DNA of 64,000 nucleotides from Planctomycetota bacterium (lineage in GTDB: Bacteria; Planctomycetota; Phycisphaerae; Phycisphaerales; Phycisphaeraceae), in assembly GCA_016350165.1 (NCBI GenBank), contig CP066225.1, forward strand, positions 744,001-808,000, in the 5' to 3' direction. Within the stretch, counting starts at the first letter, position 1, and each line of letters starts with the position of its first letter. Position numbers and translations under genes: made by a program. The notes beneath the pieces are model-generated. The model was not told the DNA's origin, did not search any database, and saw nothing but the letters and a program-made list of their open reading frames with translations. This document shows, in pieces, positions 16,158 to 25,614 of the stretch.

Positions 16158-18476
16158 ATGACCCATCAGCAAGCAGGCCAAGATGCCAAGCTAGCAGGTC
16201 GTTCAGAAAAACAAGCTTCCCCTGCCCTCCCGGAAGCCTCGGAAGTAGTACCCGTGAAATCACACCCTATTGGTATCGCTCAGCTACCAGAAATCGACTT
16301 ACGCCAACTTTATCAACTCACTGATGACACCGGGATTTTTCAGCATGCGGTTTATGCTGCACCTGATCCAAATCACGGTTACTGCATTGATGATAATGCG
16401 CGTGCATTGATAGCGGCGGTGTTGCATGCTCGACTTAGAGGTTATGACGAGCGAATTGTTCCTTTGCAAAGATATCTGACATTTTTAGCGTATGCTTTTA
16501 ACGAAGATACGCAAGCGTTTCGAAATTTCATGGGATATGATCGGCATTGGCTGGAAGATATTGGATCAACGGATTCGCAAGGCCGCACGATCTGGGCTCT
16601 TGGGCTAACTGTACACTATGCCCCGAATGAAATTATCCGTGAGCTTGCCGAGCAACTACTATTCAAGAGCTATCATGCAGTCGAAAAATTTCAGTTCATT
16701 CGCTCTCAAACTTTTTCACTCATCGGTTTACAAGAATATTTAAATTTCAATCCTGCACATGAAGAAATCAGTGAACTTCGGGACCAGATAGCGAATCGAC
16801 TTTTTGATGCGTACAAAGCTCATGCAACAGATGAGTGGCCTTGGTGGGAAGACACCGTTACATATGATAATGCCAAATTACCCCATGCATTATTGATTTG
16901 CGGACGTGCAATGCATCGCCAAGATATGATTGATGCTGCTTTAAAATCGTTAGATTGGTTATACAAAATCCAATTGGCTGATGATGGGCATCTTTCAATT
17001 ATTGGTAATGATGGCTGGTACCAAAAAGGTAAGCAAAAAGCTGGCTTTGATCAGCAACCACTTGAAGCTTATGCAATGGTGCATGGCCACCTCACTGCAG
17101 CATCAATTACGGGTGAAGAAAAGTGGGCAGAGTACGCTTGGACATGCTTCCATTGGTTTACAGGCCGAAATGATACGGGTGTTCCACTGTATCACCCAGA
17201 GACAGGTGGATGCCAAGATGGTTTGGAAGTGAGTGGCCCGAACAAAAACCAAGGTGCTGAATCATCTCTTGCATATTTATTATCTGTATTAGAACTACAT
17301 TTGTACTATGAATTACAAGCATCACGCATCACAGCTGAATCTCCTCAGGTACTTGGACTTGGATTGATTGGTGCAAGTAATACTGCAGCTTTTTCGCTAG
17401 CACAATATGCGAAGCTGGAAATAATAAAACCAATAGCTGCATGGTCACCATCCATAGATAAAACGAAACATGTTGCGACTCCCTTAAGCATGTCTATTGC
17501 TAATGATTTCACAGAGATATTGAATAATCCTGAGATTCAAATTGTTTATATCGCATCTGAGCCTAACATGCGATCAGATCATGCAATCACGGCATTAAAT
17601 GCAGGTAAGCATGTGTTATGTGAAAAGCCAATCGCAATTGATCTTGGTAGTGCACATCAAATCATTCAAACTGCTCATCAACGAGATTTAGTTTTTGGTG
17701 TTAATCTGATGATGCGTTTTGGCCCTTTGGCTCAGCCAATCAAACAGATGATTAGACGAGCAGTTTTAGGTATGCCTCTTCGAGGATACTATGTCAACCG
17801 AGCAGGTGATGCGGGCTTGCCAGATAATCACTGGTTTTGGAATCCCGAAATTTCAGGTGGCATTTTCGTAGAACATGGCGTGCACTCCTTTGACATGTTG
17901 CGATACTGGCTTGGCGAGGCACAGGTTTTATCTGCATCAAGATTCCGTCGATATTTCAACGAAGAAACTGAAGGTGATGTATTAATTGATCAAGCGACAT
18001 GTGATTTGCGCTACGGCTACCAAACAACAATCAACTTTTACCATGGATTTAACCAGCCGGTTCCTTTAGATATGCAAGATACGCGGATCATTTTTGAACG
18101 TGGGCAAATATTATTGAGAGGTTGGATACCTTCGTTTGTTGAGGTACGAGGATTATTAACTGATTCGGAAATCGAGCAATTAGAAAAGCTATTTCCTGAT
18201 GCTGCAATAAAAACAATTCGTACGTTTGATGAACCAACCGATATTATTCACCATCACGGCAGAAGTACGCGAATTGATCGAGAAATACAGATGAATTGGT
18301 CTAGTCCACATGACAAGCAAACACTGTACGGCCAAGCTACTAAACTGTTAATGGAGGATTTTATTAAGCGAATCAACCATCGACGTCATCAGTTAAGAGC
18401 TGATGCAAATGATGCGCTTGCAGCTCTTACTATTGCATTAGATGCTGATCGTATTGCTAAAGGAGTCACACCATGA
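16158..18476 (+). CDS. Fusion of an alpha/alpha-barrel carbohydrate-active domain with a Gfo/Idh/MocA oxidoreductase
   Basis: 772 residues from the ATG at 16158 (GGAG 6 nt upstream; the frame is open to 16101 but without a better site). Residues about 50-385 are a helical toroid-like domain with LTDDTGIFQHAVY, HGYCIDDNARALIA and TDEWPWWEDTVTYDNAKLPH. I know such domains from planctomycete and cyanobacterial proteins linked to glycosyltransferases or mannoside metabolism; their reaction is not established to my knowledge. From about residue 398 a Rossmann fold begins (GLGLIGAS) with CEKPIA and GGIFVEHGVHSFD, the standard Gfo/Idh/MocA features. The stop overlaps the next start (ATGA), so the two genes are coupled. 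The second half is clearly paralogous to the next gene. Confidence 0.75.
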   Translation: MTHQQAGQDAKLAGRSEKQASPALPEASEVVPVKSHPIGIAQLPEIDLRQLYQLTDDTGIFQHAVYAAPDPNHGYCIDDNARALIAAVLHARLRGYDERIVPLQRYLTFLAYAFNEDTQAFRNFMGYDRHWLEDIGSTDSQGRTIWALGLTVHYAPNEIIRELAEQLLFKSYHAVEKFQFIRSQTFSLIGLQEYLNFNPAHEEISELRDQIANRLFDAYKAHATDEWPWWEDTVTYDNAKLPHALLICGRAMHRQDMIDAALKSLDWLYKIQLADDGHLSIIGNDGWYQKGKQKAGFDQQPLEAYAMVHGHLTAASITGEEKWAEYAWTCFHWFTGRNDTGVPLYHPETGGCQDGLEVSGPNKNQGAESSLAYLLSVLELHLYYELQASRITAESPQVLGLGLIGASNTAAFSLAQYAKLEIIKPIAAWSPSIDKTKHVATPLSMSIANDFTEILNNPEIQIVYIASEPNMRSDHAITALNAGKHVLCEKPIAIDLGSAHQIIQTAHQRDLVFGVNLMMRFGPLAQPIKQMIRRAVLGMPLRGYYVNRAGDAGLPDNHWFWNPEISGGIFVEHGVHSFDMLRYWLGEAQVLSASRFRRYFNEETEGDVLIDQATCDLRYGYQTTINFYHGFNQPVPLDMQDTRIIFERGQILLRGWIPSFVEVRGLLTDSEIEQLEKLFPDAAIKTIRTFDEPTDIIHHHGRSTRIDREIQMNWSSPHDKQTLYGQATKLLMEDFIKRINHRRHQLRADANDALAALTIALDADRIAKGVTP

Positions 18477-19630
18477 CTCAAGACAGACCTGCCCCAATTC
18501 GTTATGCACTTGTCGGGTGTGGTGGGTTTGGCCGCTTTTGCCTTGACCAATACAAGTCAATGGCAGAAGTTGAAATCGCAGCTGCATTCGATATAGATAA
18601 AGAACTGCTACATCAGGTTACGAACGAACATCAGATCAAAGCTTTTCATGATCTCTCAGAGATGCTGCAATCACACGACATTGATCTTGTGCATATCGTG
18701 ACACCACCTGATTCACATGCAAAAATAACGCTAGAAGCATTGGAACATGGCAAACATGTTCTATGTGAAAAACCACTAACAATAACGTTAGATGATGCTC
18801 AACGTGTGGTTGAATTAGCAAACTCTAAAAATCGAGTTCTTGCCGCGAACCTCATCATGCGATATGACCCTTTGTCACTTCGAGTTAAAAATCTGATAGA
18901 TTCTGGAATTTTAGGTAAGCCTTTGCACGGTTTTTTTGAGAATTATGCCGGTGATGAATCATTGGGACCTGATCACTGGTTCTGGAAACCGGAAAAATCA
19001 GGCGGTATATTTATCGAACATGGCGTTCACTTTTTTGATTTGTTTAAATATTGGTTAGGAGATTTCAAGATTGTTTCAGCACAGCAATCCGCTCGACCTA
19101 ATCACCAGACAGATGACGGGCGACCAGTGATAGATCAAGTCAATTGTGCTGCGATCTTTCGTGATTACATCCCGGTTAATTTTTACCACGGCTTTACGCA
19201 ACCGCATCGCCTTGATCGACAAGAGATGCGTATTGTTTTTGAGCATGGATCTATACGACTGTTCGAATGGGTGCCAAACTCATATGAAGTTGATTGCATA
19301 TTGACTAAAAAAGAGTTTGAACAGATCCAGAATATTATGAATCCACAGAGTTTCGATATTCTTGAATCATATGACCAGAACGAGATAACCGTGCACTCAT
19401 ATCACAAAACCTATACGGTTGATGGACGTTATCTGCTAAAAGGTGATGTTCAGATGTCTAAAACTGATCTGTATGGAACTATGTTGAGATCCCTGCTTGC
19501 CGATCAAATTGCCAAGATATATGACCCTAGCCACGAAAGATTACTTACAGAAGCAAACGGGTTTAATACGCTCCAAGCAGCTGTGCGTGCCACGGAATTG
19601 GCACAAGAACATCATTCACCATTTACTTGA
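18473..19630 (+). CDS. Gfo/Idh/MocA-family NAD(P)-dependent oxidoreductase
   Basis: The product has 385 residues. The Rossmann motif VGCGGFGRF is at residues 14-22. The cofactor and catalytic motif is LCEKPLTIT, and GGIFIEHGVHFFDLFKYWLG lies in the C-terminal domain with the conserved active-site His. The family oxidises or epimerises sugars and cyclitols using NAD(P). It shares long blocks with the C-terminal half of the upstream fusion (for instance HWFW-P--SGGIF-EHGVH and NFYHGF-QP), so the pair arose by duplication. The start ATG is inside the upstream stop (ATGA). A shared sugar substrate is likely; its identity is unknown. Confidence 0.85.
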   Translation: MTQDRPAPIRYALVGCGGFGRFCLDQYKSMAEVEIAAAFDIDKELLHQVTNEHQIKAFHDLSEMLQSHDIDLVHIVTPPDSHAKITLEALEHGKHVLCEKPLTITLDDAQRVVELANSKNRVLAANLIMRYDPLSLRVKNLIDSGILGKPLHGFFENYAGDESLGPDHWFWKPEKSGGIFIEHGVHFFDLFKYWLGDFKIVSAQQSARPNHQTDDGRPVIDQVNCAAIFRDYIPVNFYHGFTQPHRLDRQEMRIVFEHGSIRLFEWVPNSYEVDCILTKKEFEQIQNIMNPQSFDILESYDQNEITVHSYHKTYTVDGRYLLKGDVQMSKTDLYGTMLRSLLADQIAKIYDPSHERLLTEANGFNTLQAAVRATELAQEHHSPFT

Positions 19631-19650
19631 TATTGTGTGCATGAAAAACA

Positions 19651-19675
19651 AAAAATCCTGCCAAGCTAGCAGGAT
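19651..19675 (-). terminator. Terminator for the ANTAR regulator gene
   Basis: The stem ATCCTGC/GCAGGAT with a 7-nt loop is followed on the minus strand by a six-base T run. It lies between convergent genes. Confidence 0.75.
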
Positions 19676-19706
19676 AAATTAAATTTAGTTTGAATTTATG
19701 ATGCGA

Positions 19707-20369
19707 CTAATCTTTAGGCGCCATTGCCCCTTCCATCAGTTCTTGTGCATCAATTACTGCCTGAGCTAAAACAACCATAGGTCGCCGAGTATCTCGTGAT
19801 TGCTTTTGAAGTCGTCTCATCGCTTCAGATTCGGAGAGGCCGAGGCTTTGCATAATCAAACCTTTGGCACGCTCAATCACTTTCCGCTCAGCTAATTTCT
19901 TTTCAAGCTGTTTGCATTCGTCTTTAACCTGGCATTTTTCCAAGTAACGACGCCACGCAACACTCAGTGAGACTCGTAATGAATCAGCACCAACCGGTTT
20001 GAGCAGGTAACCTATAACGCCAATATCACTGGCAGCTTCGACATACTCGCGATCACTGTACGCACTAATGATCATGACAGGTATACCCATCCCTTCGTAG
20101 AGGACTTTAGCAGCCTCTAGCCCAGACATTTCAGGCATACGCAAGTCTAATAGTGCTATATCAGGTCTATTTTCCCTTGCTAATTCAATGACTTTTTTTC
20201 CATTGGAAGCCATACCCAGAACTTCATACCCTAAGCCTTCTAACTCCTCACATAAACTACGAGCTAATAAATGCTCATCCTCTGCAATGATAACGGTCCT
20301 AACCTCATCGGGTAAGGACGCAGCATCGCATACCTTATTTATAGCCTTATTCGGCTCAAACTGCGCCAT
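19707..20369 (-). CDS. Response regulator with ANTAR RNA-binding output domain
   Basis: The product has 220 residues. Residues 24-140 form a receiver domain with acidic pocket E30/D31, phosphoacceptor D75 (LLDLRMPE), and K124 in YLLKPVGAD. Residues about 155-215 are an ANTAR domain (KKLAERKVIERAKGLIM, then EAMRRLQKQSRDTRRPM). ANTAR proteins such as AmiR, NasR and EutV bind tandem RNA hairpins and prevent transcription termination when phosphorylated. No partner kinase is adjacent, so it is an orphan. The target leaders are unknown. A terminator follows the gene. Confidence 0.9.
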   Translation of the reverse strand: MAQFEPNKAINKVCDAASLPDEVRTVIIAEDEHLLARSLCEELEGLGYEVLGMASNGKKVIELARENRPDIALLDLRMPEMSGLEAAKVLYEGMGIPVMIISAYSDREYVEAASDIGVIGYLLKPVGADSLRVSLSVAWRRYLEKCQVKDECKQLEKKLAERKVIERAKGLIMQSLGLSESEAMRRLQKQSRDTRRPMVVLAQAVIDAQELMEGAMAPKD

Positions 20370-20978
20370 AACTCATTCCCAGAAACGATCATAATTCTAT
20401 CCGTGTCCCACTAATGACCGTACATTGATCCCACAATGTTCGACGCTTGCTTTACAACACAAAGATATGGCAATTCAGGCCATTAGAGGGGACGAGCGTA
20501 TATTAACCGATTTAAATCGATCAGCATACCTTCAATCAGTGAGAAAATGGAAATGTTGATTCAGTATTTCCTGATTAATTACCCTACTTACCTATGCTTT
20601 CACCATTAACATGCTGCAAGATTGCTTTTCATTTGAAGTGATTTACATACGACATAGGTGAAATGGGATCTAGTTAGATCTAATTATCATGAAAGAATTC
20701 GGCTGCCTCAATAGTAAGCTAACCGCCTCAAACACAAGATCGTGTGTTCTCACGTTGTGCCGCAAGATCAACGTTTTTTTCCATTCGTCATCTAAAAAAT
20801 TTATTCCTTCGTTGCGACCACCTCCAAGTACGTCCAATAAAACTAAAATACCGTAAAAACCCTCTGTCCGATTACATTTTCGATTAAGTTCTAGGAAAGC
20901 ACGGACGATAAACCCTGTGACTTCTGTAACGGTTGTACGGATCGAACCAAATTTACCGCGTCCGATACAGTTCGTGTA
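20370..20978. other. Gene-free region upstream of the polysaccharide locus (about 610 bases)
   Basis: No open frame with coding character and no RNA gene could be supported. It must include the promoters of the ANTAR regulator and of the polysaccharide operon that begins at 20979. It is AT-rich. No clear hairpin or tRNA was seen. Confidence 0.4.
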
Positions 20979-21791
20979 ATGAGCACCGCAACCTCAGTGA
21001 GCAGGATGAGCATGATTACCATCACTCGAAAAATTAAGAACAAGTTCTTGAATAATGCGGCTCCTCAAAAGGATTACACGCAATGGAATGGCTACAGATT
21101 GCCAATGCCAGAGAATCGATACTGCACGCCTGAATTCAAAGATGATAATTACTTCGTAAATTCATCTAAAAAAGAGGTCGACCGGCTCGTCGAGTATGCA
21201 AATCTTAAAGAAGGCTCTCGTGTTCTGGACATTGGCTCTGGCCAGGGCCGCTTAGCAATTGGGCTAGCTCACTTCTTTCCAAAGCTTGATTCTTATTTCG
21301 GATTAGATGTTGATCGCCACTCAGTGGATTGGTGCAAACGCAATATATCAAGTGTTCAAGAAAATTTTAATTTTCTTCACTTGGACATTGAAAACGAGCG
21401 TTATAACCCCAATGGCTACAAGCTTGATACACCTGTTCAACTTCCATTTAAAGATAACTCTTTTGACATTATTTTTCTTTATTCGGTTTTCACACATATG
21501 CGAAGCAAAGATGTCAAATTTTATCTTTCTGAAATCAAGAGAATGCTTGCGAAAGATTCCTACGTTCTTTTCACCGCCTACAGTGAAGAAAACTGCGAAA
21601 ACGAATCAGAAAATCCCAAAGGTTACCTTGAGGATGAATACGGACAATCACTCGGGGCACTACATAGAATTCGCTTCAGTCAATCATACTGGACCGAAAT
21701 GATCGATGATGCTGGCTTTAGGATTGATAATTTTTTTCATCAATGTGAAAAAGTTACGAAGCAAAGTATCTACATTATCAAACACAAATAA
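20979..21791 (+). CDS. Class I SAM-dependent methyltransferase
   Basis: The product has 270 residues. SAM-binding motif I is VLDIGSGQGRLAIGLA (about residues 84-99), motif II is YFGLDVD, and FDIIFLYSVFTHM is motif IV/V. First gene of the cell-surface polysaccharide locus, 20 bases before the Wzm-type permease, so it probably methylates a sugar or a lipid-linked glycan precursor. The substrate cannot be read. AT-rich composition matches the rest of the locus. Confidence 0.75.
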   Translation: MSTATSVSRMSMITITRKIKNKFLNNAAPQKDYTQWNGYRLPMPENRYCTPEFKDDNYFVNSSKKEVDRLVEYANLKEGSRVLDIGSGQGRLAIGLAHFFPKLDSYFGLDVDRHSVDWCKRNISSVQENFNFLHLDIENERYNPNGYKLDTPVQLPFKDNSFDIIFLYSVFTHMRSKDVKFYLSEIKRMLAKDSYVLFTAYSEENCENESENPKGYLEDEYGQSLGALHRIRFSQSYWTEMIDDAGFRIDNFFHQCEKVTKQSIYIIKHK

Positions 21792-21810
21792 TTAGCATGC
21801 AAATCATATA

Positions 21811-22689
21811 ATGGAGTTGGATTTGTCAACGATTAGCACGCAAAACCAAATAAGCAATACTGCCAATAGCGCAGTGATTACGATAAAACCACGTAAAAAT
21901 ATTTCGCTTGCAGATCTATTTGATCTTTGGTTGTATCGTGATCTCATCTGGACTTTGAGTGTTCGTGACATTCAAATTCGTTACAAGCAAACAATACTTG
22001 GTGCTGCATGGGCTGTCATTCAACCACTTGCAACATCAGGGGTCGCAACAATCATCTTTGGTAAATTTCTTGGCTTGGCAAGTAACTCACTATTAGAGTA
22101 TTTCTTGTCAGTATTTCCAGCTATGATTTTATGGACCTTGTTCGCATCTATACTTACACAAGCGAGTAATAGTTTACTAAGCAATGCCGAAATGCTTCGT
22201 AAAGTTTATTTTCCAAGATTAATTATCCCAATAAGTAGTGCAGGCGCACCATTATTGGATTTTTCTGTTTCAACAGTAACCCTGATTTTAGTATTAGCAA
22301 TATTCGCACCTGCATCATTACTTTCTTTATCAGTTTTTCCGCTTATTTTATTATCAGTATCTATCTCTGCATTAGGATTAGGTATTGCACTTTCAGCGTT
22401 AACCGCAATCTACCGTGATTTCAGGCTAATACTTGCATTCATAACTCAATTACTGTTTTTCCTAACACCAATCATGTATCCATTACGTGAACAAATACCT
22501 TCGTCATGGTTACCATATTTTTCATTAAATCCGATGTTTGGAACTATTTCAGCATTAAAAGCCTCACTCAATAATATACCTATAGATACTCAAACACTAT
22601 TAATTTCAATTGTATCTGGGCTAGTATTGTTCATTTTTGGCATTTTTATCTTTGGCAAAATCGAACGTCGATTTGCCGATGTTATTTGA
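21811..22689 (+). CDS. Polysaccharide ABC exporter permease (Wzm-like)
   Basis: The product has 292 residues. It is an ABC-2-type permease with about six membrane spans. The N-terminal amphipathic part LYRDLIWTLSVRDIQIRYKQ and then LGAAWAVIQPL are hallmark motifs of O-antigen and capsule export permeases (Wzm, RfbD, TagG). It pairs with the ATPase gene next door, moving undecaprenyl-linked glycan across the inner membrane. The ATG at 21811 has no good ribosome site; a TTG at 21823 lies 6 bases after TGGAG and is an alternative start. Confidence 0.88.
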   Translation: MELDLSTISTQNQISNTANSAVITIKPRKNISLADLFDLWLYRDLIWTLSVRDIQIRYKQTILGAAWAVIQPLATSGVATIIFGKFLGLASNSLLEYFLSVFPAMILWTLFASILTQASNSLLSNAEMLRKVYFPRLIIPISSAGAPLLDFSVSTVTLILVLAIFAPASLLSLSVFPLILLSVSISALGLGIALSALTAIYRDFRLILAFITQLLFFLTPIMYPLREQIPSSWLPYFSLNPMFGTISALKASLNNIPIDTQTLLISIVSGLVLFIFGIFIFGKIERRFADVI

Positions 22690-22729
22690 TCATTAGGAAA
22701 GCAATTAACAGGCTAACGGAAGTTATAAC

Positions 22730-24001
22730 ATGTGCAGTAGTGCAATCACAGTTAACAATCTTTCTAAACGCTACACGCGTGGTCAGCAATCATCTGTCCA
22801 AGCTAGTTTGTATGAAGCTATATCTAATTTCATAAGTCGCAGAAAAGTTAATCACAAAAAAACACACACTGATTTCTGGGCATTAAAAGATATAAATTTC
22901 GATATTGAGCGTGGTGAATCGGTCGGTATCATTGGTCATAATGGCGCAGGCAAATCTACGCTGTTAAAAATCCTATCGAGAATTACTGACCCGACAGATG
23001 GTCAAATACAAATAGCTGGTCGGGTCGCTTCACTTCTTGAAGTTGGGACCGGATTTCATCCTGAACTAACCGGCTTGGAAAACATCTATCTCAACGGAAC
23101 AATCCTCGGCATGACCCGTGCTGAAATAACTGACCGCTTAGAACAAATCATTGAATTCTCTGGTATCCAAAGTGCATTAGATACGCCTGTTAAACGATAT
23201 TCATCTGGCATGCGTGTTAGGCTCGCATTTGCAGTAGCAGCACATTTAGAACCTGAAATACTAATCGTTGATGAAGTACTCGCTGTTGGTGATATGAATT
23301 TTCAACGTAAGTGTTTAGGTAAAATGCAAGAAGCATACCAGCAAGACCGCACAGTTTTATTTGTTTCGCATAATCTTTCAGCTGTGCAAACTTTATGCAA
23401 TCGTTGCATTTGGCTTGAGCATGGTCATGTTAAAATGATAGGTGAGACAACTTCAGTAATTAGTAAATATCTCGCTCATACAGCTGAAGAATACAGCACT
23501 GACACATCAAATGCGAAACGAACTAATTGCCAGTATGGCCAAGATGTGAAAATATCACAAATTATACCTCAAACAACACATCAAAGTGGTTTTTATCTAA
23601 ACCAATCACTTACATTCAATGTTACGATTGATAGTACGATTGATATTACCGAATTGCGATTTGGAATCTGTATCAGTGATATGGCTGATACATCAATTCT
23701 GTCTTCACTAGCAGCTCCAAATATTATTGTTAATAGTAACAGCTCGCACCAACTAACGGTAACAGTCAATAAACCAAATCTTGCACCTGGAGATTACAGT
23801 ATTGGCCTAGCAATTGGACAGGGAAGTATTTTCGAATCACGCAAAGAGCTAGATGTGGTGTCAAAAGGTCCATCATTTACTGTGCTGCCAATTACTCAAG
23901 AAGGTAAAGCACTATTTAACTGGTATCACGCATACGGTCCTATCGTACACACAGACACAACAGTGACACAGCACCCAACTATTACTAAAAAGGTTGCATA
24001 A
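22730..24001 (+). CDS. Polysaccharide ABC exporter ATPase (Wzt-like) with C-terminal glycan-binding domain
   Basis: The product has 423 residues. Residues 1-250 are an ABC ATPase: Walker A IIGHNGAGKST, signature in the form KRYSSGMRVRLAFA, Walker B ILIVDEVLAVGD, and H-loop in LFVSHN. Residues about 270-410 form a beta-rich domain like the C-terminal domain of Wzt, which recognises the modified non-reducing end of the finished O-polysaccharide. The start has GGAAG 8 nt upstream. With the methyltransferases in this locus, the C-terminal domain may read a methylated terminal sugar as the export signal; that is inference from known Wzt systems. Confidence 0.9.
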   Translation: MCSSAITVNNLSKRYTRGQQSSVQASLYEAISNFISRRKVNHKKTHTDFWALKDINFDIERGESVGIIGHNGAGKSTLLKILSRITDPTDGQIQIAGRVASLLEVGTGFHPELTGLENIYLNGTILGMTRAEITDRLEQIIEFSGIQSALDTPVKRYSSGMRVRLAFAVAAHLEPEILIVDEVLAVGDMNFQRKCLGKMQEAYQQDRTVLFVSHNLSAVQTLCNRCIWLEHGHVKMIGETTSVISKYLAHTAEEYSTDTSNAKRTNCQYGQDVKISQIIPQTTHQSGFYLNQSLTFNVTIDSTIDITELRFGICISDMADTSILSSLAAPNIIVNSNSSHQLTVTVNKPNLAPGDYSIGLAIGQGSIFESRKELDVVSKGPSFTVLPITQEGKALFNWYHAYGPIVHTDTTVTQHPTITKKVA

Positions 24002-24004
24002 TCA

Positions 24005-24628
24005 ATGTTTAGTAAGATAAAAACTAAATTCAATCTTATTCGTAATCGTAGGCGTGAACATCGCATGCTCGAAATTGGGCCTGGTGAATCTCGTATCAAA
24101 AACTTCGAAACGTTAAACATAGTCAATGGTCATAACGTTGACTACGTTGCTGATGCTGCGAGTAAGCTACCATTCAATGACGATACATTTGATACAGTTT
24201 ATGCATCGCATATTCTAGAACATATTCCATGGTATCAAACAGCCGATGCTCTTTCAGAATGGATACGTATATTAAAACCCAACGGAACACTTGAAGTTTG
24301 GGTACCTAACGGCCTAAAAATTGCGAAAGCATTTATTGATGCTGAATTAGGCAACAATAATTACATTGAAGATGATGGCTGGTATCGATTTAATCCTGAA
24401 AAAGATCCTTGCATGTGGGCTTCTGGTCGTATCTTCACTTATGGCGATGGTACAGGCAATCCCACCAGCCCAAATTGGCATCGCGCGCTATTCTCACCAA
24501 GAAGGTTAGAAGAAGCATTCAGTAAAGCAGGACTTATAAATATACAGCAAATGAAAAACCAACAAGTACGCGGTTATGACCACGGTTGGATTAATCTAGG
24601 TATTTCAGGCATAAAGAAAGCGGCATGA
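24005..24628 (+). CDS. SAM-dependent methyltransferase
   Basis: The product has 207 residues. Motif I is MLEIGPGESRI, then VDYVADAASKLPFNDDTFDTVYASHILEHI, the typical methyltransferase_11-like pattern. The first 20 residues are basic. It begins 3 bases after the Wzt gene and its stop overlaps the next start (ATGA), so it is tightly coupled in the operon. Probably acts on a sugar or terminal residue of the exported glycan. Confidence 0.78.
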   Translation: MFSKIKTKFNLIRNRRREHRMLEIGPGESRIKNFETLNIVNGHNVDYVADAASKLPFNDDTFDTVYASHILEHIPWYQTADALSEWIRILKPNGTLEVWVPNGLKIAKAFIDAELGNNNYIEDDGWYRFNPEKDPCMWASGRIFTYGDGTGNPTSPNWHRALFSPRRLEEAFSKAGLINIQQMKNQQVRGYDHGWINLGISGIKKAA

Positions 24629-25614
24629 ATTTCAAAACCTTCAACAATTTGAATGACACGATCACTCAGAATTTATATAAAATTCCTCGTGATATTGATA
24701 TTGTTGCAGGCATACCTCGTAGTGGTCTTTTTCCTGCCAATTTAATTGCACTATATTTAAATAAACCACTTGCCGATTTAGATGGACTTTTAGAACAGCG
24801 TCTTTTAGCTGTTGGCAATCGCTTAGATAATTCTGCCAACTTCCCTCATAATCCAAAAATCCTTTTAGTGGATGATAGCATTCAATCTGGTCAAGCAATT
24901 AAACAAGCCGTGTCTAAAATTGAAAGTTCAAACCTTCATGCAACATGGTTAACATGCGTAGTATATGCGACTTCAAATACGACAAATTTGGTAGATATTC
25001 ATCTGGATGTATGTCAACAACCTCGAATGTTCCAATGGAACTGGTGTCATCACGCTAATCTATCCAAATGTTGTCTTGATATTGATGGCGTACTTTGTGC
25101 AGACCCAACCCATGATCAAAATGATGATGGCGATAAGTATATAGATTTTCTTGCGGACGCAACACCATTAAATATTCCAACACAACCGATTGGTGCATTG
25201 GTTACCAACAGACTAGAAAAATATCGCAAAGAAACAGAAGCTTGGCTTACCAAACATCATATAGTTTATGATCAGCTAATAATGCTTGACTTACCTGATG
25301 CGGCTACACGTCAAAAATTAAATGCACATGCAAAATTCAAAGCGGATTTTTACTCAAAATCAAATTACACCTTATTTATTGAAAGTTGTAATAGTCAATC
25401 ACTTGAAATTTCCAAGATAGCAGGTAAATCTATTTATTGCGTTGATTCAAACATCTATTACCCCGCCTCTCAAATTGAGCAACTACGAAATCAAATGAAA
25501 TATCAGGGCTATATATACGCTGCCAATTTACAATATCGATTTAGTTTATTAAAGAATCGTATTATTCATAAAGTACATAAATATATGGGAGCTAAGAATA
25601 AAAATGCAGCATAA
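24625..25614 (+). CDS. Phosphoribosyltransferase-like domain fused to a HAD-like domain
   Basis: The product has 329 residues. Residues 1-145 are a type I phosphoribosyltransferase-like domain with GIPRSGLFPANLIA and the PRPP-binding signature ILLVDDSIQSGQA near residue 80. From about 150 a second domain begins with CCLDIDGVLCAD, the DxDG motif of HAD phosphatases, followed by GALVTNR and DFYSKSNYTLFIES, a HAD-like order. The start overlaps the upstream stop (ATGA), and the end overlaps the next gene by 11 bases. A PRPP-dependent transferase next to a phosphatase inside a glycan locus could make a ribosyl- or arabinosyl-type donor or a phosphate modification. No function is established. Confidence 0.6.
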   Translation: MNFKTFNNLNDTITQNLYKIPRDIDIVAGIPRSGLFPANLIALYLNKPLADLDGLLEQRLLAVGNRLDNSANFPHNPKILLVDDSIQSGQAIKQAVSKIESSNLHATWLTCVVYATSNTTNLVDIHLDVCQQPRMFQWNWCHHANLSKCCLDIDGVLCADPTHDQNDDGDKYIDFLADATPLNIPTQPIGALVTNRLEKYRKETEAWLTKHHIVYDQLIMLDLPDAATRQKLNAHAKFKADFYSKSNYTLFIESCNSQSLEISKIAGKSIYCVDSNIYYPASQIEQLRNQMKYQGYIYAANLQYRFSLLKNRIIHKVHKYMGAKNKNAA

